Program-made: the position numbers and the translations under genes | Notes under the pieces: model-generated | What the model saw: only the letters and a program-made list of their open reading frames with translations | Databases searched by the model: none | Told to the model about the DNA's origin: nothing | Source of the DNA: CAZSAT01 sp964604675 | Lineage (GTDB): Bacteria > Myxococcota_A > UBA796 > CAJQPC01 | Assembly: GCA_964604675.1 (NCBI GenBank) | Contig: CAZSAT010000026.1 | Location: forward strand, 1 to 64,000 | Direction: 5' to 3' | DNA: 64,000 nt | In this document: one piece after another, positions 7,523 through 15,083 of the stretch | How the letters are laid out: each line of letters starts with the position of its first letter | Numbering within the stretch: position 1 is the stretch's first letter

Positions 7523-10176
7523 CCTCCGACCAGCTCGACACCCTGCTCCAGGCCCTCGGCGGCGGCCACCAGCCCCGGGACTTCCGCGCCGCGTACGGCC
7601 TGGACCCCCGAGGCGGCGTGCGCCAGGCCGTGGAGGTACGAGGCGCCCGCGGTCGGGAGACCGAGGGCGAAGCCCAGGTGCTCCTGACCCCCGGCACGCT
7701 CCGGCAGCTCCACGCGAGCCCGGCGCTGGGCGGCCTCGCCGTGTTCCTCGACCACCGCGACGGGCAGCTGGCCTGGCGCTGGGCCAGCCACGGCGACTTC
7801 CCGCTCCTGGACCTGCTCGGCGCGAGCTTCGGCCACGACCTGGTGAGCGTGGAGGCACGGCCACCGGTCCAGGCGCCCCTCGAGGGCTGCCTGATGGGCG
7901 TGCCCCTCCCGGTTCCCACGCCGGAAGGACACGAGGAACCCGCCGGGCTCGACCACCTGCTCTCGGCCCTCACCCGGCACCGCGCTCCCTGGAGCCTGTC
8001 GATCTGGGCGTGGCCCGTGGCCGACCCCCGACCCGCGCTCGCGGAGGTGCGCCGGCCCCTGGCTGCGCTCCGGGCCTTGCGGGACGCCCGCCAGCGCGAC
8101 CCCGACGTCGAGGAGGCCGCCGAGCAGCTCACCCAGCGGCTCCGCAGGCTGGGCGCCGGCCGCAAGGAGGGCCTCTGGCGCGTGTCCTGCATGGTCCACG
8201 CGAGCGACCAGCGCACCCTGCACGCCGGGCTGGCGGCCCTCGGTGGCAGCTGGCCGGCCCACGCCGAGGACCCCCACGCGCCGACGACCTGGCACACGGC
8301 TGGGACCGGGCCCCTGCCCGAGACCCTGTTGGGCTCTTCCGAGCTCGCCCGCCTGCTGCAGCCGCCTCGTCGCGAGTGGCCCGGCTTCCAGCAGCTCGAG
8401 GAGGCCGCCTTCGATCTGTCGGTCGACGCACCCAAGGGACCGTCGCTGGCCATCGGCCGCGCGGTGCTCGACGGCGCCCCCATCGGGCCGGAGGTCTTCC
8501 TGGGCGTGGACGGCTTGACCCGTCACGCCCTGATCGCCGGCCTGACCGGATCGGGCAAGACCAACACCATCCACCACCTGCTGCTGGCCCTCCAGGAGCA
8601 ACACGGCGTGCCTTTCTTGGTGGTGGAGCCCGCGAAGACCGAGTACCGCCGCATGCTCCGGTTGCGGCCCGAGACCCGCCTCTACACGCCGGGACTCGAG
8701 CAGGGCGGCTTCCCCCTGCGCATGAACCCGCTGGACGTGCCGCGGGGCACCCCGCCGGGGGTGTGGATCGACCACCTGCTGGCGCTCTTGCAGGCGACCT
8801 TCGAGCTCTACCCGCCGATGCCCTACGTGCTCCAGACCGCCGTGCACGAGCTGTATGCCGCGGCGGGGTGGGAGCCGGTGAGCGGTCGTCGCGGCCGCAC
8901 GCCGGGGCTCGAGGAGCTCGTGGATGCCTGCGACGCCGTGGTGGACCGACTCGGCTACGACAAGCGCATCGCTTCGGACGTGAAGGCGGCCCTGCGCGGG
9001 CGCCTGGAGACCCTGACCGAAGGCAGCCGCGGGCTGGTGTACGCCGCCGGTGCCCAGACCCCCGACGAGCAGCTCTTCTCGACGCCGTGCGTGGTCGAGC
9101 TGGACGCGCTGCCGCGGTCCCAGGACAAGGCCTTCGCGATGGGGCTCCTGGTGCTGCGGCTCGCCTGCTTCCGCCGCTGGGGAGCCGGCCAGGGCGCGGC
9201 GAAGGGCCTGCGCCACATCCTCGTGCTCGAGGAGGCCCACCGCCTGCTGCGGGAGCCCACCGGCGGGGAGTCGGCCGAGACCCAGCGACGCGGGGTGGAG
9301 CAGCTCAGCGACCTGATCTCGGAGATCCGCGCCTACGGCCAGGGGGTGGTGGTGGCCGACCAGATCCCCACCCGCCTGGCGGAGGACGCGGTGAAGAACA
9401 CCGACCTGAAGCTGCTCCACCGCCTGGTCGCCGACGACGATCGGGAGCTGGTGGGAGGAGCCATCGGCGCCAACGACGCGCAGCGCGCGGAGCTGCTGCG
9501 CCTGCGCCAGGGCCGCGCCGCCTTCTTCCAGGAGCCCCACGACCGGCCCGTGCTGGTCCAGATCCCCCTGGTCCCGGGCTACGACGACGCCGGCGCCGTG
9601 CTGACCGACGACCAGGTGGCGCGACACATGTCGGGTGTGACACCCGCAAAACCGTATCGGGCCTGCGCGGGGTGCGCGCTCGTGGACACACCCTGCGGGC
9701 CCACGCTCGCCCTGGCGCGACAGGCCGCCGACACCCACCGGCTGCGCGGTCGCGCGGCGGCGCTGGGAAGCGGGACCCTGCGCGACCTCGCGATCTGCCT
9801 GCGCGCCACGGTGGCGGCGCGGGCCACGCGCGCGGTCGGCACCTGGATGAGGCTGGGCGTGGAGCAGGAAGCGCAGCTGGTCGACCGGCTCGTGGCCGGC
9901 GACGCGGTGGCCCCGCCCGAGAGCTGGGGAACGCTCCCCGCGAGCCTGGCCGACGCCGACGCTCTCTGGCACCGCGTGGCCACCCCGGAGCAGGCCCTGA
10001 GCATGCTTCGCGCTCTCCGGGAACGCGTCCGGCGTCAGGTCGGGCCGCTCCGAGGCTCTTCCCTGCGAGGCCTCGTGCAGGCCATCGCCGACCACGAGCT
10101 GCACACCAGCTTGCCGGCGGAGGCCGAGGCCATCTCACGCGAGCTCCCCCTGGAGGACCTGTCATGGACCTGTTGA
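7519..10176 (+). CDS. HerA/DUF87-type P-loop ATPase
   Basis: The 885-residue protein carries a HerA-FtsK superfamily ATPase. The Walker A loop GLTGSGKT is at residues 341-348 and the Walker B strand ILVLEEAH at 567-574, with a typical DUF87 phrase PFLVVEPAKTEYRRML just after Walker A. The first 300 residues form an unrecognised N-terminal module. After the ATPase there is a Cys cluster (CAGCALVDTPC, about residue 716) and a helical C-terminus. HerA ATPases form hexameric rings that move along DNA and often partner nucleases; here membrane proteins come first and a PD-(D/E)XK nuclease lies elsewhere in the island. The GTG start overlaps the previous stop, and the 3' end overlaps the next gene by 13 bases. 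Confidence 0.85.
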   Translation: MTSDQLDTLLQALGGGHQPRDFRAAYGLDPRGGVRQAVEVRGARGRETEGEAQVLLTPGTLRQLHASPALGGLAVFLDHRDGQLAWRWASHGDFPLLDLLGASFGHDLVSVEARPPVQAPLEGCLMGVPLPVPTPEGHEEPAGLDHLLSALTRHRAPWSLSIWAWPVADPRPALAEVRRPLAALRALRDARQRDPDVEEAAEQLTQRLRRLGAGRKEGLWRVSCMVHASDQRTLHAGLAALGGSWPAHAEDPHAPTTWHTAGTGPLPETLLGSSELARLLQPPRREWPGFQQLEEAAFDLSVDAPKGPSLAIGRAVLDGAPIGPEVFLGVDGLTRHALIAGLTGSGKTNTIHHLLLALQEQHGVPFLVVEPAKTEYRRMLRLRPETRLYTPGLEQGGFPLRMNPLDVPRGTPPGVWIDHLLALLQATFELYPPMPYVLQTAVHELYAAAGWEPVSGRRGRTPGLEELVDACDAVVDRLGYDKRIASDVKAALRGRLETLTEGSRGLVYAAGAQTPDEQLFSTPCVVELDALPRSQDKAFAMGLLVLRLACFRRWGAGQGAAKGLRHILVLEEAHRLLREPTGGESAETQRRGVEQLSDLISEIRAYGQGVVVADQIPTRLAEDAVKNTDLKLLHRLVADDDRELVGGAIGANDAQRAELLRLRQGRAAFFQEPHDRPVLVQIPLVPGYDDAGAVLTDDQVARHMSGVTPAKPYRACAGCALVDTPCGPTLALARQAADTHRLRGRAAALGSGTLRDLAICLRATVAARATRAVGTWMRLGVEQEAQLVDRLVAGDAVAPPESWGTLPASLADADALWHRVATPEQALSMLRALRERVRRQVGPLRGSSLRGLVQAIADHELHTSLPAEAEAISRELPLEDLSWTC

Positions 10177-10457
10177 TCGTCGACCCCAGCGGCCACGAGG
10201 TGGCCCGTCTCGCCGCGGACCGGAGCGGGCTGCGCGTGCTCGAGGGGGCCCTGTCGGTGCCCCTGCCCGAGCAGGTCCCCGTGCTCACCACGAGCTCCCG
10301 ACGCGTGCTCGGTGGCGGCAGCATGCGCGTCACCCGCGAACACCTCGTCGGGCCAGACGACGCGGGCTTCCCGCTCGCCGCCGCGCGCTGGCTGCTGCGC
10401 CAGCCCGAGCTGGCCGGCCTGCACGTGCTGCCGGTGCTGCCGGAGGTGGGGCGATGA
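10164..10457 (+). CDS. Small hypothetical protein (97 aa)
   Basis: This 97-residue soluble protein starts inside the end of the HerA gene (13-base overlap) and ends in an ATGA overlap with the zincin gene, so it is tightly coupled on both sides. It is a mixed alpha/beta sequence beginning MDLLIVDPSGHEVARL, with an Arg-rich centre. I do not recognise a family. Coupling suggests a small subunit or adaptor for the ATPase or the peptidase. Confidence 0.65.
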   Translation: MDLLIVDPSGHEVARLAADRSGLRVLEGALSVPLPEQVPVLTTSSRRVLGGGSMRVTREHLVGPDDAGFPLAAARWLLRQPELAGLHVLPVLPEVGR

Positions 10458-11053
10458 AGCATCTGGACGCCAGCGACCAGGCCGCCAGCGACGCGCGCGA
10501 GCTCCCCGACATCGAGGGCTTCGAGCGCTGCGAAGCGATGGCCTCCCACGAGGTCACCGAGTTCCTCGCCGACACCGAGCGCTTCGACCCCCGCGAGGTC
10601 GACCACCTCCGACGCGTGGCCTACCAGGACCGCGCCGGCGACATCGACGAGGCCGGCGAGACGGTGGGCGACTACCTCCGCGGCGACGTGCGGCTCTTCA
10701 AGCCGAGCGACGACGCCTCGAGGACCCCCGCCGAGCGCAGAGCGCGCATGGAGGAGACCCTCTGCCACGAGGTGGGCCACGGGGTGTGGGAGCGCGCGCC
10801 GCTGGCCGAACGCGCGCGCTGGACCGCCATGGTGCACCACTGGAAGAAGAACGGGGACGAAGCCCACCCGTGGGTCTCCGAGTACGCCAAGGGCGGCGCG
10901 GAGGAGCACTTCTGCGAGGCCTACGCCGCCTTCACGCGGAACGACGGCACGCGCGCGTTGCTCCGCCAGATCGACAGCCACCGACCGCCCTCGCGCTCCC
11001 TGGCGGCCGGCGTGCAGCGCATCCGCAGCGCCGCTCTGACCCGTCAACGATGA
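10454..11053 (+). CDS. Zincin-type metallopeptidase (HEVGH)
   Basis: This 199-residue protein has a clear HExxH zinc site, ETLCHEVGHGVW, with His105, Glu106 and His109. A second acidic helix AEEHFCEAYAAF at about residues 149-160 offers a third ligand, the usual gluzincin layout. There is no signal peptide, so it acts in the cytoplasm. It ends the five-gene operon driven by island promoter A and overlaps the convergent sigma-like factor B gene by 10 bases. In multi-component systems such peptidases process a partner or act as the toxic effector; the substrate cannot be read from the sequence. Confidence 0.75.
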   Translation: MKHLDASDQAASDARELPDIEGFERCEAMASHEVTEFLADTERFDPREVDHLRRVAYQDRAGDIDEAGETVGDYLRGDVRLFKPSDDASRTPAERRARMEETLCHEVGHGVWERAPLAERARWTAMVHHWKKNGDEAHPWVSEYAKGGAEEHFCEAYAAFTRNDGTRALLRQIDSHRPPSRSLAAGVQRIRSAALTRQR

Positions 11054-11760
11054 CGGTGCAGGGCGTAGAGATCCTCGACGAGCACCGCGGCCGCCGCGAC
11101 GAGGCGCTGGTCCAGGTCGTCCCGCTGCCGCAGGGCGGCGATCGTGGCACGCACGCGCTTCCGCGCGCGGCTGTAGTGCTGGTAGCGCAACACCACGGCA
11201 GCCTCGAGCGCAGGGCCGGTAAGACCGGTCTGGCGCGCCACGACATCGCGCGCGGACTCACCGCGGAGCGTGGCGAGCTCGGTCAGGAGCGCCGGCCAGT
11301 CCTGCTTGCTGCGACCGGACCGGGCGGTCAGCTCGGGCACGACCACGTCGGTCACGAAGTCACGCACGTCGTCGAACACGCCCTCGGAGGTGACCGGCAG
11401 GGCCGCCTCGAGCACGTCGTCGAGCTCCGGTCCCGTGCCCACGAGCCGACGCACGCGGCCCTGCTCACGGAGGAAGCGGCGCTGGAAGGCCACGCCCAGG
11501 TAGGCGCCCACGCCCGAGTCGTCGGAGCGCTCGAAGCGACGCACCCGATCCCCGTGGCGCACGACCCACAACAGCACCTGCTGGATGGCCTCCTGGCCTT
11601 CCGGCGTCTCGCCACGCCGTCCGGCGCGGCGTTGGAGCTCGTCCCACACGCGGCGGACGGCCTGCTCGCGTTCCAGCGAGGGCGGCCCGGCGGCGGCCTC
11701 GAGGGCGTCGGCGAGCGAGAGGGGCGGTTGGCGGTCGTGGGGGGGGAGGTGTGTGTCCAT
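11044..11760 (-). CDS. Sigma-70-like transcription factor B
   Basis: This 238-residue protein shares the layout of sigma-like factor A. A region 2-like helix (EGQEAIQQVLLWVVRHGDRV) is followed by the 2.3/2.4-like helix GAYLGVAFQRRFLREQGR, a helical linker, and a C-terminal HYSRARKRVRATIAAL that resembles the end of region 4. ATG 11760 was chosen because the -10 box of its own promoter (11766-11771) ends 5 bases upstream, giving a leaderless or nearly leaderless message; the upstream ATG at 11778 would lie inside the promoter. If it reads the CTGTCAGGT promoters it is autoregulated. Its 3' end overlaps the zincin gene by 10 bases. Confidence 0.55.
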   Translation of the reverse strand: MDTHLPPHDRQPPLSLADALEAAAGPPSLEREQAVRRVWDELQRRAGRRGETPEGQEAIQQVLLWVVRHGDRVRRFERSDDSGVGAYLGVAFQRRFLREQGRVRRLVGTGPELDDVLEAALPVTSEGVFDDVRDFVTDVVVPELTARSGRSKQDWPALLTELATLRGESARDVVARQTGLTGPALEAAVVLRYQHYSRARKRVRATIAALRQRDDLDQRLVAAAAVLVEDLYALHRHR

Positions 11761-11765
11761 GCACG

Positions 11766-11795
11766 TCTGAGCACCCACGCGCGCGAACCTGACAG
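11766..11795 (-). promoter_or_regulatory. Island promoter site H (CTGTCAGGT box, N15, CTCAGA)
   Basis: On the minus strand CTGTCAGGTT is followed 15 bases after CAGGT by CTCAGA. It drives sigma-like factor B, whose ATG at 11760 lies 5 bases past the -10 box. It stands back to back with site B, the two -35 boxes forming an inverted repeat with a 10-base spacer. Confidence 0.7.
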
Positions 11796-11805
11796 TTCGG
11801 GCGGA

Positions 11806-11835
11806 CTGTCAGGTCTCGACTCGAGCGCGTTCTCC
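11806..11835 (+). promoter_or_regulatory. Island promoter site B (CTGTCAGGT box, N15, TTCTCC)
   Basis: CTGTCAGGTC at 11806-11815 is followed by TTCTCC at 11830-11835. It drives the zinc-ribbon gene at 11862 and diverges from site H. Confidence 0.7.
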
Positions 11836-11861
11836 CCATCGAACACGACAGGGAGACCGAC

Positions 11862-12086
11862 ATGTCGCTCAACGCTCAGAGCCTCTGCAAGCGCAACGCG
11901 CGCAACTGCCCCCGCTGCGACGAGCCCGCTCGCTACTACTCGGTGGCGAAGCGCCGCTACCGCTGGGCACCCGACCACCTGCTCTGCCGCGCCTGCTGGC
12001 AGGCCGAGCAGGACCGCGAACGCGCGCGGCAGCTGAAGGGATTCCGCGGCGTTCCGCGGCACTTCCAGGACGCGTTCCTGGACTGA
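11862..12086 (+). CDS. Small zinc-ribbon-like protein (74 aa)
   Basis: This 74-residue basic protein contains two CxxC knuckles, CPRC near residue 17 and CRAC near residue 43, 24 residues apart, as in a treble-clef or zinc-ribbon fold. The remainder is charged (QAEQDRERARQLKGFRG). It is preceded by AGGGAGA and by island promoter B. Small zinc-ribbon proteins often bind nucleic acid or act as adaptors, but no family is identified. It lies divergent to the sigma-like factor B gene and just upstream of the tubulin-like operon, separated from it by a long hairpin. Confidence 0.7.
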   Translation: MSLNAQSLCKRNARNCPRCDEPARYYSVAKRRYRWAPDHLLCRACWQAEQDRERARQLKGFRGVPRHFQDAFLD

Positions 12087-12092
12087 AGCGCA

Positions 12093-12131
12093 AATTCGCT
12101 CGATCCGCATGCATGGCGGATCGAGCGAGTT
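12093..12131 (+). terminator. Long perfect hairpin between zinc-ribbon and tubulin genes
   Basis: A perfect 13-bp inverted repeat (12096-12108 and 12116-12128, arms TCGCTCGATCCGC) encloses a 7-base loop ATGCATG. The stem can extend by three more pairs including one wobble. There is no clean T-tract after it, so it may be a terminator for the zinc-ribbon gene, or a binding palindrome for the activator of the adjoining -24/-12 promoter. Confidence 0.55.
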
Positions 12132-12146
12132 GGCACGCTTCCAGCA
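12130..12146 (+). promoter_or_regulatory. Sigma-54-type -24/-12 promoter of the tubulin/vWA operon
   Basis: TTGGCACG at 12130-12137 matches the sigma-54 -24 consensus exactly. Four bases later CAGCA places GC at 12144-12145, exactly where the -12 GC should be. A start about 12 bases on gives a short leader before ATG 12180. A gene for a GAFTGA-bearing activator ATPase lies 6 kb downstream. Confidence 0.55.
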
Positions 12147-12179
12147 TCCAACCCGACCAGACCCCAACTCCCGAGCACC

Positions 12180-15068
12180 ATGTCTACCACCGACTTCTTC
12201 GACAGCACCCTCGACGACACCCCCGAGCCCCGCGCGGCCGACGTGAAGCCCATCCTGGTCGTCACCATCGGCAGCTCGATGGCGGGCTTGATCCCCCTGG
12301 CCCACCGCGCCTGGCAGGAGATCGACGACCGCGTGCCCGCACGCTTCGTCGCCATCGACAGCCTGTCCTACCAGGACCTGCGCGAACGCCTGGTGTCGAG
12401 CCGACACACCGAAGCCCAGATCGACGCCAGCCTCCCCAGGGACAGCTACCACCCGCTGGCCAACCCCTTCACCGAAGGCTTCGACTTCGACAACCCGCTC
12501 AACCGGAAGTGGCGGGACATCATGCACGCCCCCGAGCTGGTGCGCGCCGCCACGCGCCCCGAGGGGCCTGGCTGCGCCGGCACGCCCGCCCTGGGTCGCG
12601 CCCGGGCCGAGTACGACGCCAGCGCCCTCACGCGCTTCTTCGAAGGCCACCTGCGCGCCCTGACCCAGGTGAACACGCGCAACCTCGCGCTGTGTGAAGG
12701 CGTGCGGGTGCAGGTGTACACGACCTTCCGAGGCGGCACCGGCTGCGGCGCCGCCGAGATCGTCTGTTCGGTGCTCCAGGAGATCCTCGAGCCCGGAAGC
12801 GAGATCGACCTGATGACGGGCATGCCCTGCGTGTTCCGAGGGGACGACCGGGCGCACGCCAACGCGCTGGTCAGCCTGAAGACCATCGCCAAGGACCACG
12901 GCTTCGGCGAGCGCGTGCCCCGGCCCGGCGGCGCCTCCTGGGCGCCTCCGCTCACGACCGTGAGGCCGGTGTTCGTGTCGGATGGTGCGGCCACCCTCGC
13001 ACCACGCGACCTGCTCATGCAGGAGGTGGCCCTGCTGCGCGGCCAGCTGCGCGCCCCCACACAGTCGGCCTGGAACGCCCGGCACGTGGACCTCAACGAC
13101 GTGTTTCCACACGATCTCGACAACCAGCCCTTGCACGTGCGCACCGCCACCGCGTGCACCATCCGCACCGTGCAGCCCGGCACCCTGGAGTACCTGGCCG
13201 GCTCGACGATGGAGCGCCTGGTCGCGATGGTCGCCGCCCGCTTCGAGGCGTGGCTGAGCCGTCCCGAGCTCCAGCCCGACGAGAAGGACCTGGTGAAGCG
13301 CACCGTCGACCGTGTGTGCGCCGACCTCGACCTCACCACCGAGGGCCTGCTGCGCCGCCTGTCGACCGAGCCGAGCCCCGAGAACCAGCTGCGTCAGCAC
13401 CTGAACCAGGTGTCGGGCCAGGCTGCCCAGCTCGACGAGACCGCCAACAAGCGCGCGATCCAGCACCTGCCCGGACAGCTCTCCGCCGCGTTCAAGCAGT
13501 ACGAGGCGGGCTGGGAGAGCGCGTCGCTCCGGCTGGCGCGCAAGCTCCCCGAGGAGCTGGTCGAGGCGCTCAGCGCCCGGCTGGCCGCCAAGCCCCACCT
13601 GCTCATCGCGGCCCTGGCCGAGGTCCGCACGCGGCTCAACGGCGAGGCCGAGACCTGCGCCAAGCAGGGCAAGGAGTTCTTGCGTCGGCGCGGTGCGGCG
13701 TCGGCCCAGCTGGCCGAGCAGATGAAGGCGGTGGCCGAGGCCCGGGGCTGGCTGCTCATCGTGGACGCCGACGAGGCCACGCGGGATGCGGCGCTGCCCG
13801 CGATCGCGACCGCCGGCCTGGCCTGCCAGGCCCGGTGCGAGCAACACAAGCGGGAGTACCTCGAGCAGGCGCTGCGCGGGGAGCTGAGCCTGCCCGACGC
13901 GCAGGGCCAGTCGGTGACGCTCTCGAGCGTGGTGCCCGCCCTCCGCGCCCGCGAGACCGCCCTCGTGCTCGAGACCAACGACGCCCTCGGCCGGCTCAAG
14001 AAGCTCTTGACGCGACGGGTGGAGACCCTCGGCCTCGGGATCGAGCACCGCTCGGCCGTGTTCCAGCGCGCCCTGTTCTGCGACGGCCTCGACCGGACCC
14101 GCCTGGACCAGCGCGCGGACCGCCTCGTGGCCCGCTTCGAGCAGAGCGAGCGCGCCATCGACTTCGTGGCCGCCTTCCTGAAGCCCGGCGCCACCGACCG
14201 TTCGAAGACCGGGAGCCTCGACGCGCTGTTCGCCGACCTCACGCGGCTGTTGCCCGACTTCCACGAGAGCCAGCGCACCATGACCGAGCTCTTCCAGTCC
14301 AGCCAGGCCAAGCGGCAGCTCATCGTGGACCTGCTCCGCGGGCGCCGTCCCTTCGCGCCGCTCGATCGGGTGGTGCTGGACCAGCAGGGCATGCGCGACC
14401 GCCGCGACCGCCTGGTGCTGTTCGAGCTCCCCGGGGGCTCCGAGGGACCCATCGCCGCCCACCTCGTGCGGCAGGGCGTGCTCCCGGCCGGCGCGGTGCC
14501 GCACAACTGCATCATCGACTCGGGCAACGACGAGATCCGCTTCCACGACTACCGGGAGGGGCTGCCCTACGCCGCCCTGCGGCCGCTGCTCCGGTACCAG
14601 GACAAGACCGCTCGCTACCTGGCGAAGCCCGGCTCGATGTCGCCGTACCCGTGGACGACGAGCCGGAGGCTCCCCGAGCTGAAGGCCTCGTCCCGGAACG
14701 TGGTGAGCCACGTGCAGGGCCTCATCTTCGAAGCGGAGGCCGCGATGCAGGGTGCCGTGATGCACCCCCCGAGCGGCGGCGTGGAGCTCGCCTACGACGA
14801 GGATCGGGGCGGCGGCTTCATGGTGCCCAAGACCGAGCGGTTCCAGGACCTCGCCGGCGTGGTGCGCTTCCTGGCCAGCCACGTGGGGGTGCGCACCCGC
14901 ATCGAGGAGGAGCTGGCCCAGCGCATGGACGCCGACCCGGCGTCCTACCGCCAGAAGCTCCTGGACGCCTGGCACACCGCCGACGGCGACCGCCGCCACC
15001 ACCTCGAGCGCGCCCTCTTCCACCGCTTCGCCACCAACCCCTACAAGCTCACCGCGCAGGTGAGCTGA
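12180..15068 (+). CDS. Tubulin_2-like GTPase
   Basis: The 962-residue protein begins with a Rossmann-like strand (PILVVTIGSSMAGLIPL, residues 24-40) and has FRGGTGCGAAEIVC at residues 183-196, which matches the tubulin/FtsZ nucleotide loop GGGTG[ST]G with small changes. This fits the Tubulin_2 family of large bacterial tubulin-like proteins. Residues 250-962 are long and helical with many Arg/Glu/Gln-rich stretches, much larger than FtsZ, so it may build a filament or a platform. The ribosome site is weak. It heads an operon with the dual-vWA membrane protein (15-base gap), a small membrane protein and a CAP lipoprotein, behind a -24/-12 type promoter. GTP hydrolysis is inferred only from the loop. 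Confidence 0.75.
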   Translation: MSTTDFFDSTLDDTPEPRAADVKPILVVTIGSSMAGLIPLAHRAWQEIDDRVPARFVAIDSLSYQDLRERLVSSRHTEAQIDASLPRDSYHPLANPFTEGFDFDNPLNRKWRDIMHAPELVRAATRPEGPGCAGTPALGRARAEYDASALTRFFEGHLRALTQVNTRNLALCEGVRVQVYTTFRGGTGCGAAEIVCSVLQEILEPGSEIDLMTGMPCVFRGDDRAHANALVSLKTIAKDHGFGERVPRPGGASWAPPLTTVRPVFVSDGAATLAPRDLLMQEVALLRGQLRAPTQSAWNARHVDLNDVFPHDLDNQPLHVRTATACTIRTVQPGTLEYLAGSTMERLVAMVAARFEAWLSRPELQPDEKDLVKRTVDRVCADLDLTTEGLLRRLSTEPSPENQLRQHLNQVSGQAAQLDETANKRAIQHLPGQLSAAFKQYEAGWESASLRLARKLPEELVEALSARLAAKPHLLIAALAEVRTRLNGEAETCAKQGKEFLRRRGAASAQLAEQMKAVAEARGWLLIVDADEATRDAALPAIATAGLACQARCEQHKREYLEQALRGELSLPDAQGQSVTLSSVVPALRARETALVLETNDALGRLKKLLTRRVETLGLGIEHRSAVFQRALFCDGLDRTRLDQRADRLVARFEQSERAIDFVAAFLKPGATDRSKTGSLDALFADLTRLLPDFHESQRTMTELFQSSQAKRQLIVDLLRGRRPFAPLDRVVLDQQGMRDRRDRLVLFELPGGSEGPIAAHLVRQGVLPAGAVPHNCIIDSGNDEIRFHDYREGLPYAALRPLLRYQDKTARYLAKPGSMSPYPWTTSRRLPELKASSRNVVSHVQGLIFEAEAAMQGAVMHPPSGGVELAYDEDRGGGFMVPKTERFQDLAGVVRFLASHVGVRTRIEEELAQRMDADPASYRQKLLDAWHTADGDRRHHLERALFHRFATNPYKLTAQVS

Positions 15069-15083
15069 GCACCCGGACGACCC

